A DNA stretch of 64,000 bases from Sphingopyxis flava (GTDB lineage: Bacteria; Pseudomonadota; Alphaproteobacteria; Sphingomonadales; Sphingomonadaceae): NCBI RefSeq assembly GCF_900168005.1, contig NZ_FUYP01000004.1, positions 166,302 to 230,301 of the forward strand, read 5' to 3'. Positions 36,428 to 44,524 of the stretch are shown one piece after another; within the stretch, counting starts at the first letter, position 1, and each line of letters starts with the position of its first letter. The notes beneath the pieces are model-generated. The model had not been told where the DNA came from, ran no database searches, and saw only the letters and a list, made by a program, of their open reading frames with translations. Made by a program: the position numbers and the translations under genes.

Positions 36428-38071
36428 CTAGGGGCGGAGGCGAGCCGCGGACGAGCCCGCGAGCGGGGGCGCGGAGGGACCCAGATTGAGGAACCACTGC
36501 TCGCCCGCCGCGCGGCGACGCTGCATCACCGCTTCGTGCAGTTCGAACATGCCGGGCAGCGGATCGCGGTCGGCGACGGGCCGGTCGGTAAAGTGCATAT
36601 AAGCCTCTTCCATTCCATAAGCGGACCAGACCGGCAAATCGGCCGCAGAAGGCACTCCCGATCGGGCAAAGCTCGCCCAATAGCCAATCATTGCCTCGGC
36701 CAGATCGCTGTCCGCCGCGGCGCCGGGTGCAGGCCAGTTCGGCGGAAGCCCGCTCTCCGCGCGTCCGAATACGAACGGCAACTCGCTCGCATGAAAGGCG
36801 CAAAGATCGCGCGCCCGCGCCGCTTCATAGCAATGATCGAACAGATAGAGATAGGCGGGCAGCCCCGCAGCGGCCTGCGCACGCACCAGCCGCTCGCTTG
36901 CCCAGCCATAGACGGCATCGCGCGTCGCGGCGATCAGGCTGCCCTCCATGTCGCTCGCCGGATAGAGCCGAAGCCAGGCGTGCGCGAGATCGCCATAGCT
37001 CCGCTTGATCCCGGCCTCATAGGTCGCGGCGTCGGCGGGGGCCTTCGGCACCAGCGCGCGCTGCGAGCGCACCTCACCGCTGTTGAAGCCGGCAAGCAGC
37101 GGCACCCGCGCCTGTTCTTGGCGATCAAGAATATCCACGAGCTGGCCAGGCAGCACCGCGCCGTCGACCGTCGGCTGCGGCACGAAGCGCGCGGCGAGTG
37201 CCGCCCCGGTCAGCCGCTCTGCATCGACCGCGCGGAGCGCCACGAGATTCTTTGCCCCCACCGTCTTCGCGAACACCGCTCCCGTCCCCTCGGCCGCAGC
37301 AAGTCCGAAGGCTGGTTCGCGAAGCCGCGGCACCGCACGAAGATTCGGGCTTTCGGCAATCGCTTTCGCAAACAGTCCTCGCGCGCGCGGCACGCCAAGC
37401 AGATAGGCGACGCTCAGCGCGCCGGCGGATTCGCCCATGACGGTGACATTGGCGGGATCGCCGCCGAATGCCGCGACGTTGCGCCTGACCCAGCGAAGCG
37501 CGGCGATCTGGTCGAGCAGTCCGTAGTTGCCCGACACCCCCTCGGGCGATTCGGCGCTCAGTGCGGGGTGCGCGAACCAGCCGAGGACGCCGAGCCGATA
37601 GTTGATCGAGACAAAGACGATCCCGCGCTTCGCATATTCGCCGCCGTCGTAGAGCGGACTCGCGCTTGTGCCGCGGAGCAACGCGCCGCCATGAATCCAG
37701 ACGATCACCGGCGCCTTCACCGCCACCTTGGGCGCCCAGACGTTGAGCGTCAGGCAATCCTCGCTCATCGGCATCTGCGGTTCGAAATAGACACTGTCCT
37801 CAGGGTAAGCGGGCTGGACGCACGCCGCGCCGAACGCGGCCGCCTTGCGAACACCCCGCCACGCCTCGGGCGGTGCGGGCGGGCGCCAGCGCCGCGCACC
37901 GACCGGCGGCGCGGCATAGGGAATCCCGCGAAAGACGCGAAGATCGCCCCGCCATTCGCCGGCGATGAGGCCCTCGGTGACGCGCACCTGCGGGCGATCC
38001 GCCCCATGAACCGGAGACGCGGGCGCAAGCGCGAGGAGCAGCACCCATAGCCAGAAGCCGACGTGCATCAT
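36428..38071 (-). CDS. Secreted type-B carboxylesterase (copy A)
   Basis: The 547-residue alpha/beta hydrolase has a signal peptide ending near PVHGADRP. It has the oxyanion HGG (127-129), the nucleophile Ser215 in GESAGA, SEDCLTLNVW, and the acid and His parts further on (HASELPFVFG). The substrate is an ester of unknown kind. It is a close paralogue of the esterase at 44521-46158, sharing FRGIPYAAPPVGA-type and GNYGLLDQIAALRWV-type blocks. It is divergent from the M28-like gene; a GGGAGAG ribosome site precedes ATG 38071. Confidence 0.92.
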   Translation of the reverse strand: MMHVGFWLWVLLLALAPASPVHGADRPQVRVTEGLIAGEWRGDLRVFRGIPYAAPPVGARRWRPPAPPEAWRGVRKAAAFGAACVQPAYPEDSVYFEPQMPMSEDCLTLNVWAPKVAVKAPVIVWIHGGALLRGTSASPLYDGGEYAKRGIVFVSINYRLGVLGWFAHPALSAESPEGVSGNYGLLDQIAALRWVRRNVAAFGGDPANVTVMGESAGALSVAYLLGVPRARGLFAKAIAESPNLRAVPRLREPAFGLAAAEGTGAVFAKTVGAKNLVALRAVDAERLTGAALAARFVPQPTVDGAVLPGQLVDILDRQEQARVPLLAGFNSGEVRSQRALVPKAPADAATYEAGIKRSYGDLAHAWLRLYPASDMEGSLIAATRDAVYGWASERLVRAQAAAGLPAYLYLFDHCYEAARARDLCAFHASELPFVFGRAESGLPPNWPAPGAAADSDLAEAMIGYWASFARSGVPSAADLPVWSAYGMEEAYMHFTDRPVADRDPLPGMFELHEAVMQRRRAAGEQWFLNLGPSAPPLAGSSAARLRP

Positions 38072-38121
38072 ATCGTCTCTCCCGCCGCGGCGCGGTTGTC
38101 AGCGCCATCGGCTCGACCTAA

Positions 38122-38135
38122 ACTCACACGCGAGT
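38122..38135. promoter_or_regulatory. Island operator site 1 (between esterase A and M28-like gene)
   Basis: ACTCAC-AC-GCGAGT is an inverted repeat with one mismatch between half-sites, followed by GAAT. It lies in the divergent promoter region of esterase A and the M28-like gene and matches the sites at 42136 and 48509. Confidence 0.6.
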
Positions 38136-38149
38136 GAATATCAAGCAGG

Positions 38150-39466
38150 ATGAGCGGGAGTCGGACTTTGGGAATGGGGCAACCAACGCGGCGCGGATTT
38201 CTGGCGGGGAGCACGGCGCTGCCGCTGGCGACCGCAGCGGGGTCGACCGAGGCGGACACCCTCGCCTCGGTGGTGCGCGATCTCGATCATTATCTGGGCT
38301 TCGGGAACAAGCAGTCAGGCGGCGAGGGGGATATCGCTTGCGGTCATTGGCTTGCCGACGAGCTCGAGCGCGCGGGCTTCATCGTCGAGAAGCCCGCCAT
38401 TTCGGTTCCCTGGTTTGTGCCCCGCGACTGCGCGATCGTCACGGGCGGCGCGCGCGCAGCACTGTGGCCGCAGCCGATCGTGGTACCCACACCCGCGGGC
38501 GGCCTCTCCGGCCCGCTCGTGCGCATCGACGGCGCAGGGCGAGCCGAAGGGCCGCTCGACGGGGCGATCGCGCTCGTCGACCTTCCATATGGCCGCTGGT
38601 CGTCGGCCTTCGCCAAGCCCGTCCGCGGCCCGATCGACGCCGCCTTTTCGGCGGGCGCACGGGCGGCGGTGGTCGTGACCAACGGCCCGACCGGACAGGT
38701 CATTGCGCTCAATGCCGACGGGCGCGAGCCGATGTTCCCGGGACCTGTCGGTCTCCTCGCTCCCGCCAACTCCGCGCCCTTCCTTTCTGCCGCAATGTCG
38801 CACGCGCAAGCGACGGTCACGCTCGGCGGCGAGGGTGGGCGCCGGGCGGCTTTCAACGTCATTGGGCGGATCGAGAGGGGCAAGCGGCGCTGGGTCGTCG
38901 TGTCGACCCCGCGCTCGGGCTGGTTCGGCTGCGCAGGCGAGCGCGGCGGCGGCATTGCGGCGTGGCTCGACCTCGCGCGCCGCGCGCCGACCATGCTGCC
39001 CGATCACAACCTCGCCTTCCTTTGCAACAGCGGCCATGAATATGAGAATCTGGGCGCCGAGGAATCCCTGAAGGCCGCTGCGCCCAAACCGGGCGAGACG
39101 CATTTCTGGCTCCACCTCGGCGCCAATCTCGCCGCACGCGACTGGCACGAGGGGCTGTTCGGGCTTGCCCCGCTCGCCGGGACGGATTCGCAGCGCTATC
39201 TCGTTGTCAGCCCGCCGCTGTTGCCCGCGGCGCGGCGGATGTTCGCAGGTCTCGCGGGCTTGGAATGCCCCTATCGGAGCGACAAGCTGGCGGCCGGCGA
39301 ACTGAGCGCGATCATTGCCGCCGGCTATTCGCCGGTCGCGGGCGTGTTCGGGCTCCACCGATTCCATCACGTCGAGGGCGACGACGCGCGCTGCATTGAT
39401 CCGGCGAACGTCGCAGCGACCACGGCGGCGTTCCGCAAGCTGCTGGCGGAAGCAGCGCGGACCTGA
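38150..39466 (+). CDS. Degenerate M28-like peptidase-fold protein, Tat-type signal
   Basis: The 438-residue protein starts with a twin-arginine-like signal (QPTRRGFLAGSTALPLATAA). The order of blocks follows M28 aminopeptidases, but the metal ligands are largely replaced. The HxD position reads STPRSGWFG, the second Asp position reads GERGGGIAAW, and the usual Glu-Glu block reads CNSGHEYENLGAEE. The later Asp position reads LGANLAARDW, while HRFHHVEGDD remains near the end. It may be a non-metallo or altered-chemistry hydrolase, or a binding protein. The start could also be the ATG at 38174. Confidence 0.65.
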   Translation: MSGSRTLGMGQPTRRGFLAGSTALPLATAAGSTEADTLASVVRDLDHYLGFGNKQSGGEGDIACGHWLADELERAGFIVEKPAISVPWFVPRDCAIVTGGARAALWPQPIVVPTPAGGLSGPLVRIDGAGRAEGPLDGAIALVDLPYGRWSSAFAKPVRGPIDAAFSAGARAAVVVTNGPTGQVIALNADGREPMFPGPVGLLAPANSAPFLSAAMSHAQATVTLGGEGGRRAAFNVIGRIERGKRRWVVVSTPRSGWFGCAGERGGGIAAWLDLARRAPTMLPDHNLAFLCNSGHEYENLGAEESLKAAAPKPGETHFWLHLGANLAARDWHEGLFGLAPLAGTDSQRYLVVSPPLLPAARRMFAGLAGLECPYRSDKLAAGELSAIIAAGYSPVAGVFGLHRFHHVEGDDARCIDPANVAATTAAFRKLLAEAART

Positions 39467-39473
39467 GCCTCCG

Positions 39474-41138
39474 CTATGCTTCGATATCGCGCTTGTATGT
39501 TTCGGGCAGGAACAGGATGCCGACGACTGCGGTAATCGCCGCAAAGGCGACCGCATACCAGAGCCCCTGATAGATATTCCCCGTCGCGGCGACCATCGCG
39601 AAGCCGATCGTCGGCATGAAGCCGCCGATCCAGCCATTGCCGATATGATAGGGCAGCGACAGCGAGCTATAGCGTATGCGTGCCGGGAACAGCTCGACAA
39701 GCAGCGCGGCAAGCGGGCCATAGACCATCGTCGCAAGCAGGCCGAAAATGCAAAGGATCGCGATGACCTTCAGCTTGTTGACCTGCGCCGGGTCGGCGGC
39801 GGGAGGGTAGCCCGCACGGGTCAGCGCGTCATGGAGCTGTTGCTGGAACGCCGCGATCGCGCTCGCCTTCGCCTTATCCGTCAGGGTTGCCGGGTCCGGG
39901 GCACGGTGAACCTCCTCGCCGATCCGCACCGAGGCGACTGTTCCAGGGGCGGCATCGACGTTCGAATAATTGACCCCGCTGCGCGCCAGATAGGCTTTCA
40001 CAACGTCGCAGCTCGTGCCATCAAACTTGTTGCGGCCGATCGGGTCGAACTGGAACGAACATTCGCCGGCGTTAGCGACGACCGTGACCGGCGCCTGCTC
40101 GACGGCCGCCGCCATCGCCGGGTTGGCGGCCATCACCAGCGCCTTGTAGAGCGGGAAATAGGCGAAGACCGCAAGGACGCAGGCGGTCATCATGATCGGC
40201 TTGCGCCCGATCTTGTCGCTGAGCCAGCCGAAGAAGACGAAGCTCGGGATGATGATGGTCAGCGCGGTGGCGACGAGGAAATTGGCGGTCGCCCCGTCGA
40301 CCCGCGCGATGCGCTCGAGATAGAAGAGCGGATAGAGATGCGCGGCAAAGCCGATCACCGCCTGGCCCGCGACGGCGCCGAACAACGCCAGCAACACGAT
40401 CTTCAGGTTGCGCCATTCGCCGAACGCTTCCTTGAGCGGCGCCTTCGACGTCGCACCCGCCGCCTTCATCCGCTGGAAGACCGGGCTCTCCTCCAGCTGC
40501 AAGCGGATCCAGAGCGCGACCGAGAGGAGGACGATCGAGAAAATGAAAGGCAGCCGCCAGCCCCACGCCTCGAACGCCTCTGCATCCATAAACAGGCGCA
40601 GAGACACGACGAAGGTTGAGGCGAGGATCAGTCCGATCATAGCGGTGGTCTGGATGAAGCTGGTATAAAAACCTCGCTTCCCGGGCGGTGCATGTTCGGC
40701 AATATAGACGGCCGCCCCGCCATATTCGCCGCCGATCGCCAGTCCCTGAAGGAGCCGCAAAAGCATCAGGATGATCGGCGCTGCGATGCCTATGCTGTCA
40801 TAGCCGGGAAGAAAGCCCACCGCAAAGGTCGACAGCCCCATGATCGCCATCGTGACGAGAAAGGTGTTCTTGCGCCCCACGATATCGCCGACGCGCCCGA
40901 AGACCAGCGCGCCGAATGGGCGAACGGCAAAGCCCGCGGCAAAGGCCATCAGCGCGAGGATGAAGCCGGTTGTCTCGTTGACTCCGGCGAAAAAATGCAC
41001 CGAGATCGCGCTGGCGAGCAGGCCGTAAAGGTAAAAATCATACCATTCGAAAACCGTGCCCAGCGACGATGCGGCGATCACCAGCGTTTCGCTGCGCGCC
41101 TTGGGGGCGCCGGCCGGCGCTTCGCTCTTCCTAGCCAT
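39474..41138 (-). CDS. MFS transporter of the metabolite:H+ symporter (MHS) family with inserted soluble loop
   Basis: This inner-membrane organic-acid symporter is likely. The 554-residue protein shows SLGTVFEWYDFYLYGLLAS, RPFGALVFGRVGDIVGRK and LLQGLAIGGEYGGAAVYIAEH, typical of MHS carriers. Between membrane segments in the second half (after about residue 330) an extra soluble stretch of roughly 110 residues with two Cys (AGECSFQFDP, GTSCDVVKAY) is inserted. ATG 41138 has a GGGAGAG ribosome site. It follows the SDR gene by 72 bases and probably imports the product of the secreted esterases. Confidence 0.88.
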   Translation of the reverse strand: MARKSEAPAGAPKARSETLVIAASSLGTVFEWYDFYLYGLLASAISVHFFAGVNETTGFILALMAFAAGFAVRPFGALVFGRVGDIVGRKNTFLVTMAIMGLSTFAVGFLPGYDSIGIAAPIILMLLRLLQGLAIGGEYGGAAVYIAEHAPPGKRGFYTSFIQTTAMIGLILASTFVVSLRLFMDAEAFEAWGWRLPFIFSIVLLSVALWIRLQLEESPVFQRMKAAGATSKAPLKEAFGEWRNLKIVLLALFGAVAGQAVIGFAAHLYPLFYLERIARVDGATANFLVATALTIIIPSFVFFGWLSDKIGRKPIMMTACVLAVFAYFPLYKALVMAANPAMAAAVEQAPVTVVANAGECSFQFDPIGRNKFDGTSCDVVKAYLARSGVNYSNVDAAPGTVASVRIGEEVHRAPDPATLTDKAKASAIAAFQQQLHDALTRAGYPPAADPAQVNKLKVIAILCIFGLLATMVYGPLAALLVELFPARIRYSSLSLPYHIGNGWIGGFMPTIGFAMVAATGNIYQGLWYAVAFAAITAVVGILFLPETYKRDIEA

Positions 41139-41210
41139 CACTCTCTCTCCCGTTCGTCCCGGCGGTAGCGGCGGGCTCTTTACCGGCCCGTCCGCCACGC
41201 TCGGGGAATA

Positions 41211-42110
41211 TCAGCGCGCGACCGCCATGGTCTGCGCGTCGAAGCCGGCGCTCGCCAGTTCGCGTTCGGCCTGCGTGAAGCCGTATGCCGGCACCACCTC
41301 TCCCGCCCGGTCCACCACGCGATCCCAGGCAGCGATCAGCCGCTCGGCGGCATCGCGGTCATCGCCGATGAAGACCCCGTCGGTCAGCGTGACATGCGCA
41401 CTCGCGAAATGGCCCGCACCCGCGCAGAGGATCGTGCGCGTCGGCGCCCCGTCGCCGACGAGCGCGAGCAGGCCGGGGCTTACCGCCTCGGGCGACAGCC
41501 GTGCCAGCGCATCGGGCGCCAGAACGCCCTCGGTCATCGCGGTCGCCGCGGTGGGCGCGAGACAATTCACGCGAACATTATATTTCTCGCCCTCGATTGC
41601 GAGCGTCTGCATCAGCCCGACGAGCGCCATCTTGGCCGCGCCGTAATTGGCCTGGCCGAAATTGCCGTAGAGCCCCGAGGAAGAAGTCGTCATCACGATG
41701 CGGCCGAAACGGCGCTCGCGCATCTGATCCCACACCGCCTTCGAGCATATGGCGGCACCCATCAGATGCACCTCGACGACGAGGCGAAAATCGGCGAGAT
41801 CCATCTTTGCGAAGCTCCTGTCGCGCAAAATGCCCGCATTGTTGATCAATATGTCCACGCCGCCCCAGGCGCGCGTCGCCGAATCGATCATCGCCGCGAC
41901 CTGCTCCTCATCGGTGACCGACGCCGGCGCAGCCAGCGCACTCCCGCCGCTCGCCTTAATCTCGGCGGCGACCGTTGCCGCGGCCGCCACATTGCTGTCA
42001 TTGACAACCACCCGTACCCCGCGGCGCGCCAGCAGCAGCGCGTGCGAGCGGCCGAGCCCCCCGCCCGCGCCGGTTACAATGGCCACCCGATCCTGCAAAT
42101 CGCCCGTCAT
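41211..42110 (-). CDS. SDR oxidoreductase (3-hydroxyacyl-CoA dehydrogenase-like)
   Basis: The 299-residue SDR resembles the dehydrogenase domain of peroxisomal multifunctional enzyme type 2. It has the cofactor motif TGAGGGLGRSHA (13-24), VVVND, NNAGILRDRSF and the catalytic residues Ser143-145, Tyr156 and Lys160 (SSSSGLYGNFGQANYGAAK). Together with the acyl-CoA ligase upstream it suggests oxidation of an acyl-CoA formed from the esterase product. A perfect operator palindrome lies 26 bases before its start. Confidence 0.88.
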   Translation of the reverse strand: MTGDLQDRVAIVTGAGGGLGRSHALLLARRGVRVVVNDSNVAAAATVAAEIKASGGSALAAPASVTDEEQVAAMIDSATRAWGGVDILINNAGILRDRSFAKMDLADFRLVVEVHLMGAAICSKAVWDQMRERRFGRIVMTTSSSGLYGNFGQANYGAAKMALVGLMQTLAIEGEKYNVRVNCLAPTAATAMTEGVLAPDALARLSPEAVSPGLLALVGDGAPTRTILCAGAGHFASAHVTLTDGVFIGDDRDAAERLIAAWDRVVDRAGEVVPAYGFTQAERELASAGFDAQTMAVAR

Positions 42111-42135
42111 CCTGGCCCTCTCCTGAATGATTATA

Positions 42136-42149
42136 ACTCACTTGTGAGT
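42136..42149. promoter_or_regulatory. Island operator site 2 (perfect palindrome before the SDR gene)
   Basis: ACTCAC-TT-GTGAGT has perfect 6-bp half-sites with a 2-nt spacer and is followed by GAAT. It is the best copy of the island motif. It sits between the TetR stop and the SDR start, where it could control a separate SDR-MFS transcript. Confidence 0.65.
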
Positions 42150-42198
42150 GAATGAAATAGATGGCGCGCGAACGTTCAGGGACATCGCGCCCTCGTCC

Positions 42199-42903
42199 TT
42201 ATTCCCTGTCCCGTTTCCGTTGTTCGCAAATGTCGCGGAAGCCGGCCGCCATGAAGCGGGCCATCCGTGCCTTGACCGCGGCATAATCGTCCGAATGGCA
42301 AAGGCCTTGCGACAATTTATCGATGCGCCCCGTGCGCGCGAGGGTGAGCATCAGCGCACCGGTGACGAAATGATAACCCCAGAAGATGTCTGCCTCGTCG
42401 GCATCGGGCAGCGCCTTCTTCAAGATCTCGATCAGCCGCAGCACCACGGGATCGAAATATTTGTCCATAAATTCGGCGCCCTCGGGGCTGTTCGACGCCT
42501 GCGCGCTGAAGGCGCCATAATTTTTCCAGCCCTCACCGCCTTGGATATAGAGATCGAGGTCGGTGTCTAGAAAGGCGTGGAGCGCGCCCTCGACCGTGGG
42601 CTTTCCCCCTGCAGCGCGATCATAATCGTCGAGCGCCTTCATGCGCTTTTCGATCGTGACCACCGCGCGCCGCGCGAACACCGCATCGAACAGGGTCTTC
42701 TTGTCATCGAAATAATAGTTGAGGAGCGTATGGTGGACGCCGACCTGCTTGGCGACATCCTTCAGCGTCACCCCGTAAAATCCGTGCTTTGAAAAGAGAC
42801 GCTCGGCGGTGTCGAGTATCTGTTCCATCGTTTCGGCGCGCTGTTCCGCTTTTGTCGGCCTTTTGGTCGCGGTCTGCCTTGTCGCGGTCTTCGCCTTGGA
42901 CAC
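42199..42903 (-). CDS. TetR-family regulator of the ester island
   Basis: The 234-residue protein has a basic N-terminal tail (TKRPTKAEQRAETMEQI). A TetR helix-turn-helix follows (LFSKHGFYGVTLKDVAKQVG, then HHTLLNYYFDDKKTLFDAVF), then a helical ligand domain. A GTG start at 42903 is chosen with GGAAGGG about 11 bases upstream. The frame is open further upstream but overlaps the ligase gene. It lies inside the gene cluster whose upstream regions share the ACTCRC-NN-GYGAGT motif, so it is the best candidate to bind it. Confidence 0.87.
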   Translation of the reverse strand: MSKAKTATRQTATKRPTKAEQRAETMEQILDTAERLFSKHGFYGVTLKDVAKQVGVHHTLLNYYFDDKKTLFDAVFARRAVVTIEKRMKALDDYDRAAGGKPTVEGALHAFLDTDLDLYIQGGEGWKNYGAFSAQASNSPEGAEFMDKYFDPVVLRLIEILKKALPDADEADIFWGYHFVTGALMLTLARTGRIDKLSQGLCHSDDYAAVKARMARFMAAGFRDICEQRKRDRE

Positions 42904-42955
42904 CAAATTCTTTTCCCTTCCGGACCCTTCGATAGGCTGTGCGGCCGCCCCCGGC

Positions 42956-44524
42956 CTACACCTCTCCATATTCCGCTCGCAATTGCATTTTGTCGATCTT
43001 CCCTGTGGGTGCGAGCGGCATCGCCTCAAGGCGGATTACGGCGTCGGGAACCCACCAGGGCGCAACGCGCCCGGCGAGCGGTTCGAGCAGTTCGGCGTCG
43101 CTGATCGAGGGGTCGCACGTTTCGACGAGCAGCACCGGACGTTCGCCCCATTTGGGGTCTGCACGCCCGATCACTGCCGCCAGCGAGACCTGCGGCAGCG
43201 CACCCACGAGCGCTTCGATCTCTGCCGGGTTGATCCACTCACCCCCGGACTTGATGAGATCCTTGGCGCGGCCGGTGATCGTCAGATTGCCCTTCGCGTC
43301 GATCCGCGCAAGGTCGCCGGTATCGAACCAGCCCTCGGCATCCGTCGCCGGCTCGCTCTGCCCGAAATAGCGTTCAACGACCGTGCCGCCGCGTACGCGC
43401 AAATGGCCTTCGGCACCGCGTTGCTGGGCCAGCGGCCGCCCATGAGCATCGGTGATCAGCAAGTCGATCCCCATAGCGGGCTTGCCCGACAGCGACGCCC
43501 GGCGCGCCGGGTCTCCCGGCATCGCCGCGGTGCCGAGCGGCGACAATTCCGTCATTCCCCAGCTCGTCTGCACTTCGGCACCGAGCCGCTCCTCGATCCG
43601 TTTCATCAGCGCAGGGGGCATCGACGCCCCACCGACGAGAATGCGCTGGAGGGTCGGCACCTCACCCCCCTCGGCCTCGAGATGCTCGAGAAGGCCGAGC
43701 CAGACAGTCGGCACCCCTGCTGCCGCCGTGACGCCTTCGGAGCGTATCAGCCGTGCGAGATGCGCGCCGTCGCTGTGACGGCCCGGCAGCACCAGCTTCG
43801 CGCCGACCGCGGGCGCTGCGAAAGGCAGGCCCCATGCGTTGGCGTGGAACATCGGCACCACCGCGAGGATCGCATCGCGCGCCGTGGGGCCGAGCACGTC
43901 GGCCTGGAGCTGACGCATTGTGTGGAGGTAGCAGCCGCGGTGCGTGTAGGTCACGCCCTTGGGCGCGCCGGTGCTTCCCGAGGTAAAGCACAGGCCCGAG
44001 GGTGCCGTCTCTTCGAAATCGCCCCATCGGCTGTCGCGCGGCGCGGCATCGACCAGCGGATTGAGCTCGGCCGCATCCCCCTGCCCCGCTTCGCTGTCGA
44101 GCAGCAGGATATGGGCCAGCGCAGGCAGGTTGGCGCTCGCATCGCGCGCGAGCGGCACGAGGTCGGGGCTCGCGAGAAGCACCCGCGCCTCCGACTGCGC
44201 GAGCATCGAGCCGAGCTGCGCCGCGGTCAGACGCGGATTCAGCGTGTGACACACCGCGCCCATTCCCATGATGCCGTACCATGCCTCGACATGCCCCTGC
44301 GTGTTCCACGCGAGCGTCGCGACGCGGTCACCCGGCGCGATGCCGAGCGCGGCGAGCGCCCCCGAGACGCCCCGCGCCCGATCATGAAGTGCGGCATAGG
44401 AAATGCGCTGGATGCTTCCATCTGCCGCGCCCGACACGACTTCGGCGTCGGGGTGCCATTTGGCGGCGTGGGAGAGAAATTTGTCGAGCGTCAGTCCGTA
44501 GGATTGCATCGATCCGTCGATCAT
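42956..44524 (-). CDS. Acyl-CoA synthetase (AMP-forming)
   Basis: The 522-residue ANL-family ligase activates a carboxylic acid to its CoA thioester. Motifs are the P-loop FTSGSTGAPKGVTYTHRG, VPMFHANAWG, the adenylate motif QTSWGMTELSP, GWFDTGDLA and the C-terminal catalytic Lys in APTGKIDKMQL. The substrate is likely a medium-chain or substituted acid released by the esterases. ATG 44524 overlaps the esterase B stop (ATGA); ATG 44509 is an alternative. Confidence 0.92.
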   Translation of the reverse strand: MIDGSMQSYGLTLDKFLSHAAKWHPDAEVVSGAADGSIQRISYAALHDRARGVSGALAALGIAPGDRVATLAWNTQGHVEAWYGIMGMGAVCHTLNPRLTAAQLGSMLAQSEARVLLASPDLVPLARDASANLPALAHILLLDSEAGQGDAAELNPLVDAAPRDSRWGDFEETAPSGLCFTSGSTGAPKGVTYTHRGCYLHTMRQLQADVLGPTARDAILAVVPMFHANAWGLPFAAPAVGAKLVLPGRHSDGAHLARLIRSEGVTAAAGVPTVWLGLLEHLEAEGGEVPTLQRILVGGASMPPALMKRIEERLGAEVQTSWGMTELSPLGTAAMPGDPARRASLSGKPAMGIDLLITDAHGRPLAQQRGAEGHLRVRGGTVVERYFGQSEPATDAEGWFDTGDLARIDAKGNLTITGRAKDLIKSGGEWINPAEIEALVGALPQVSLAAVIGRADPKWGERPVLLVETCDPSISDAELLEPLAGRVAPWWVPDAVIRLEAMPLAPTGKIDKMQLRAEYGEV

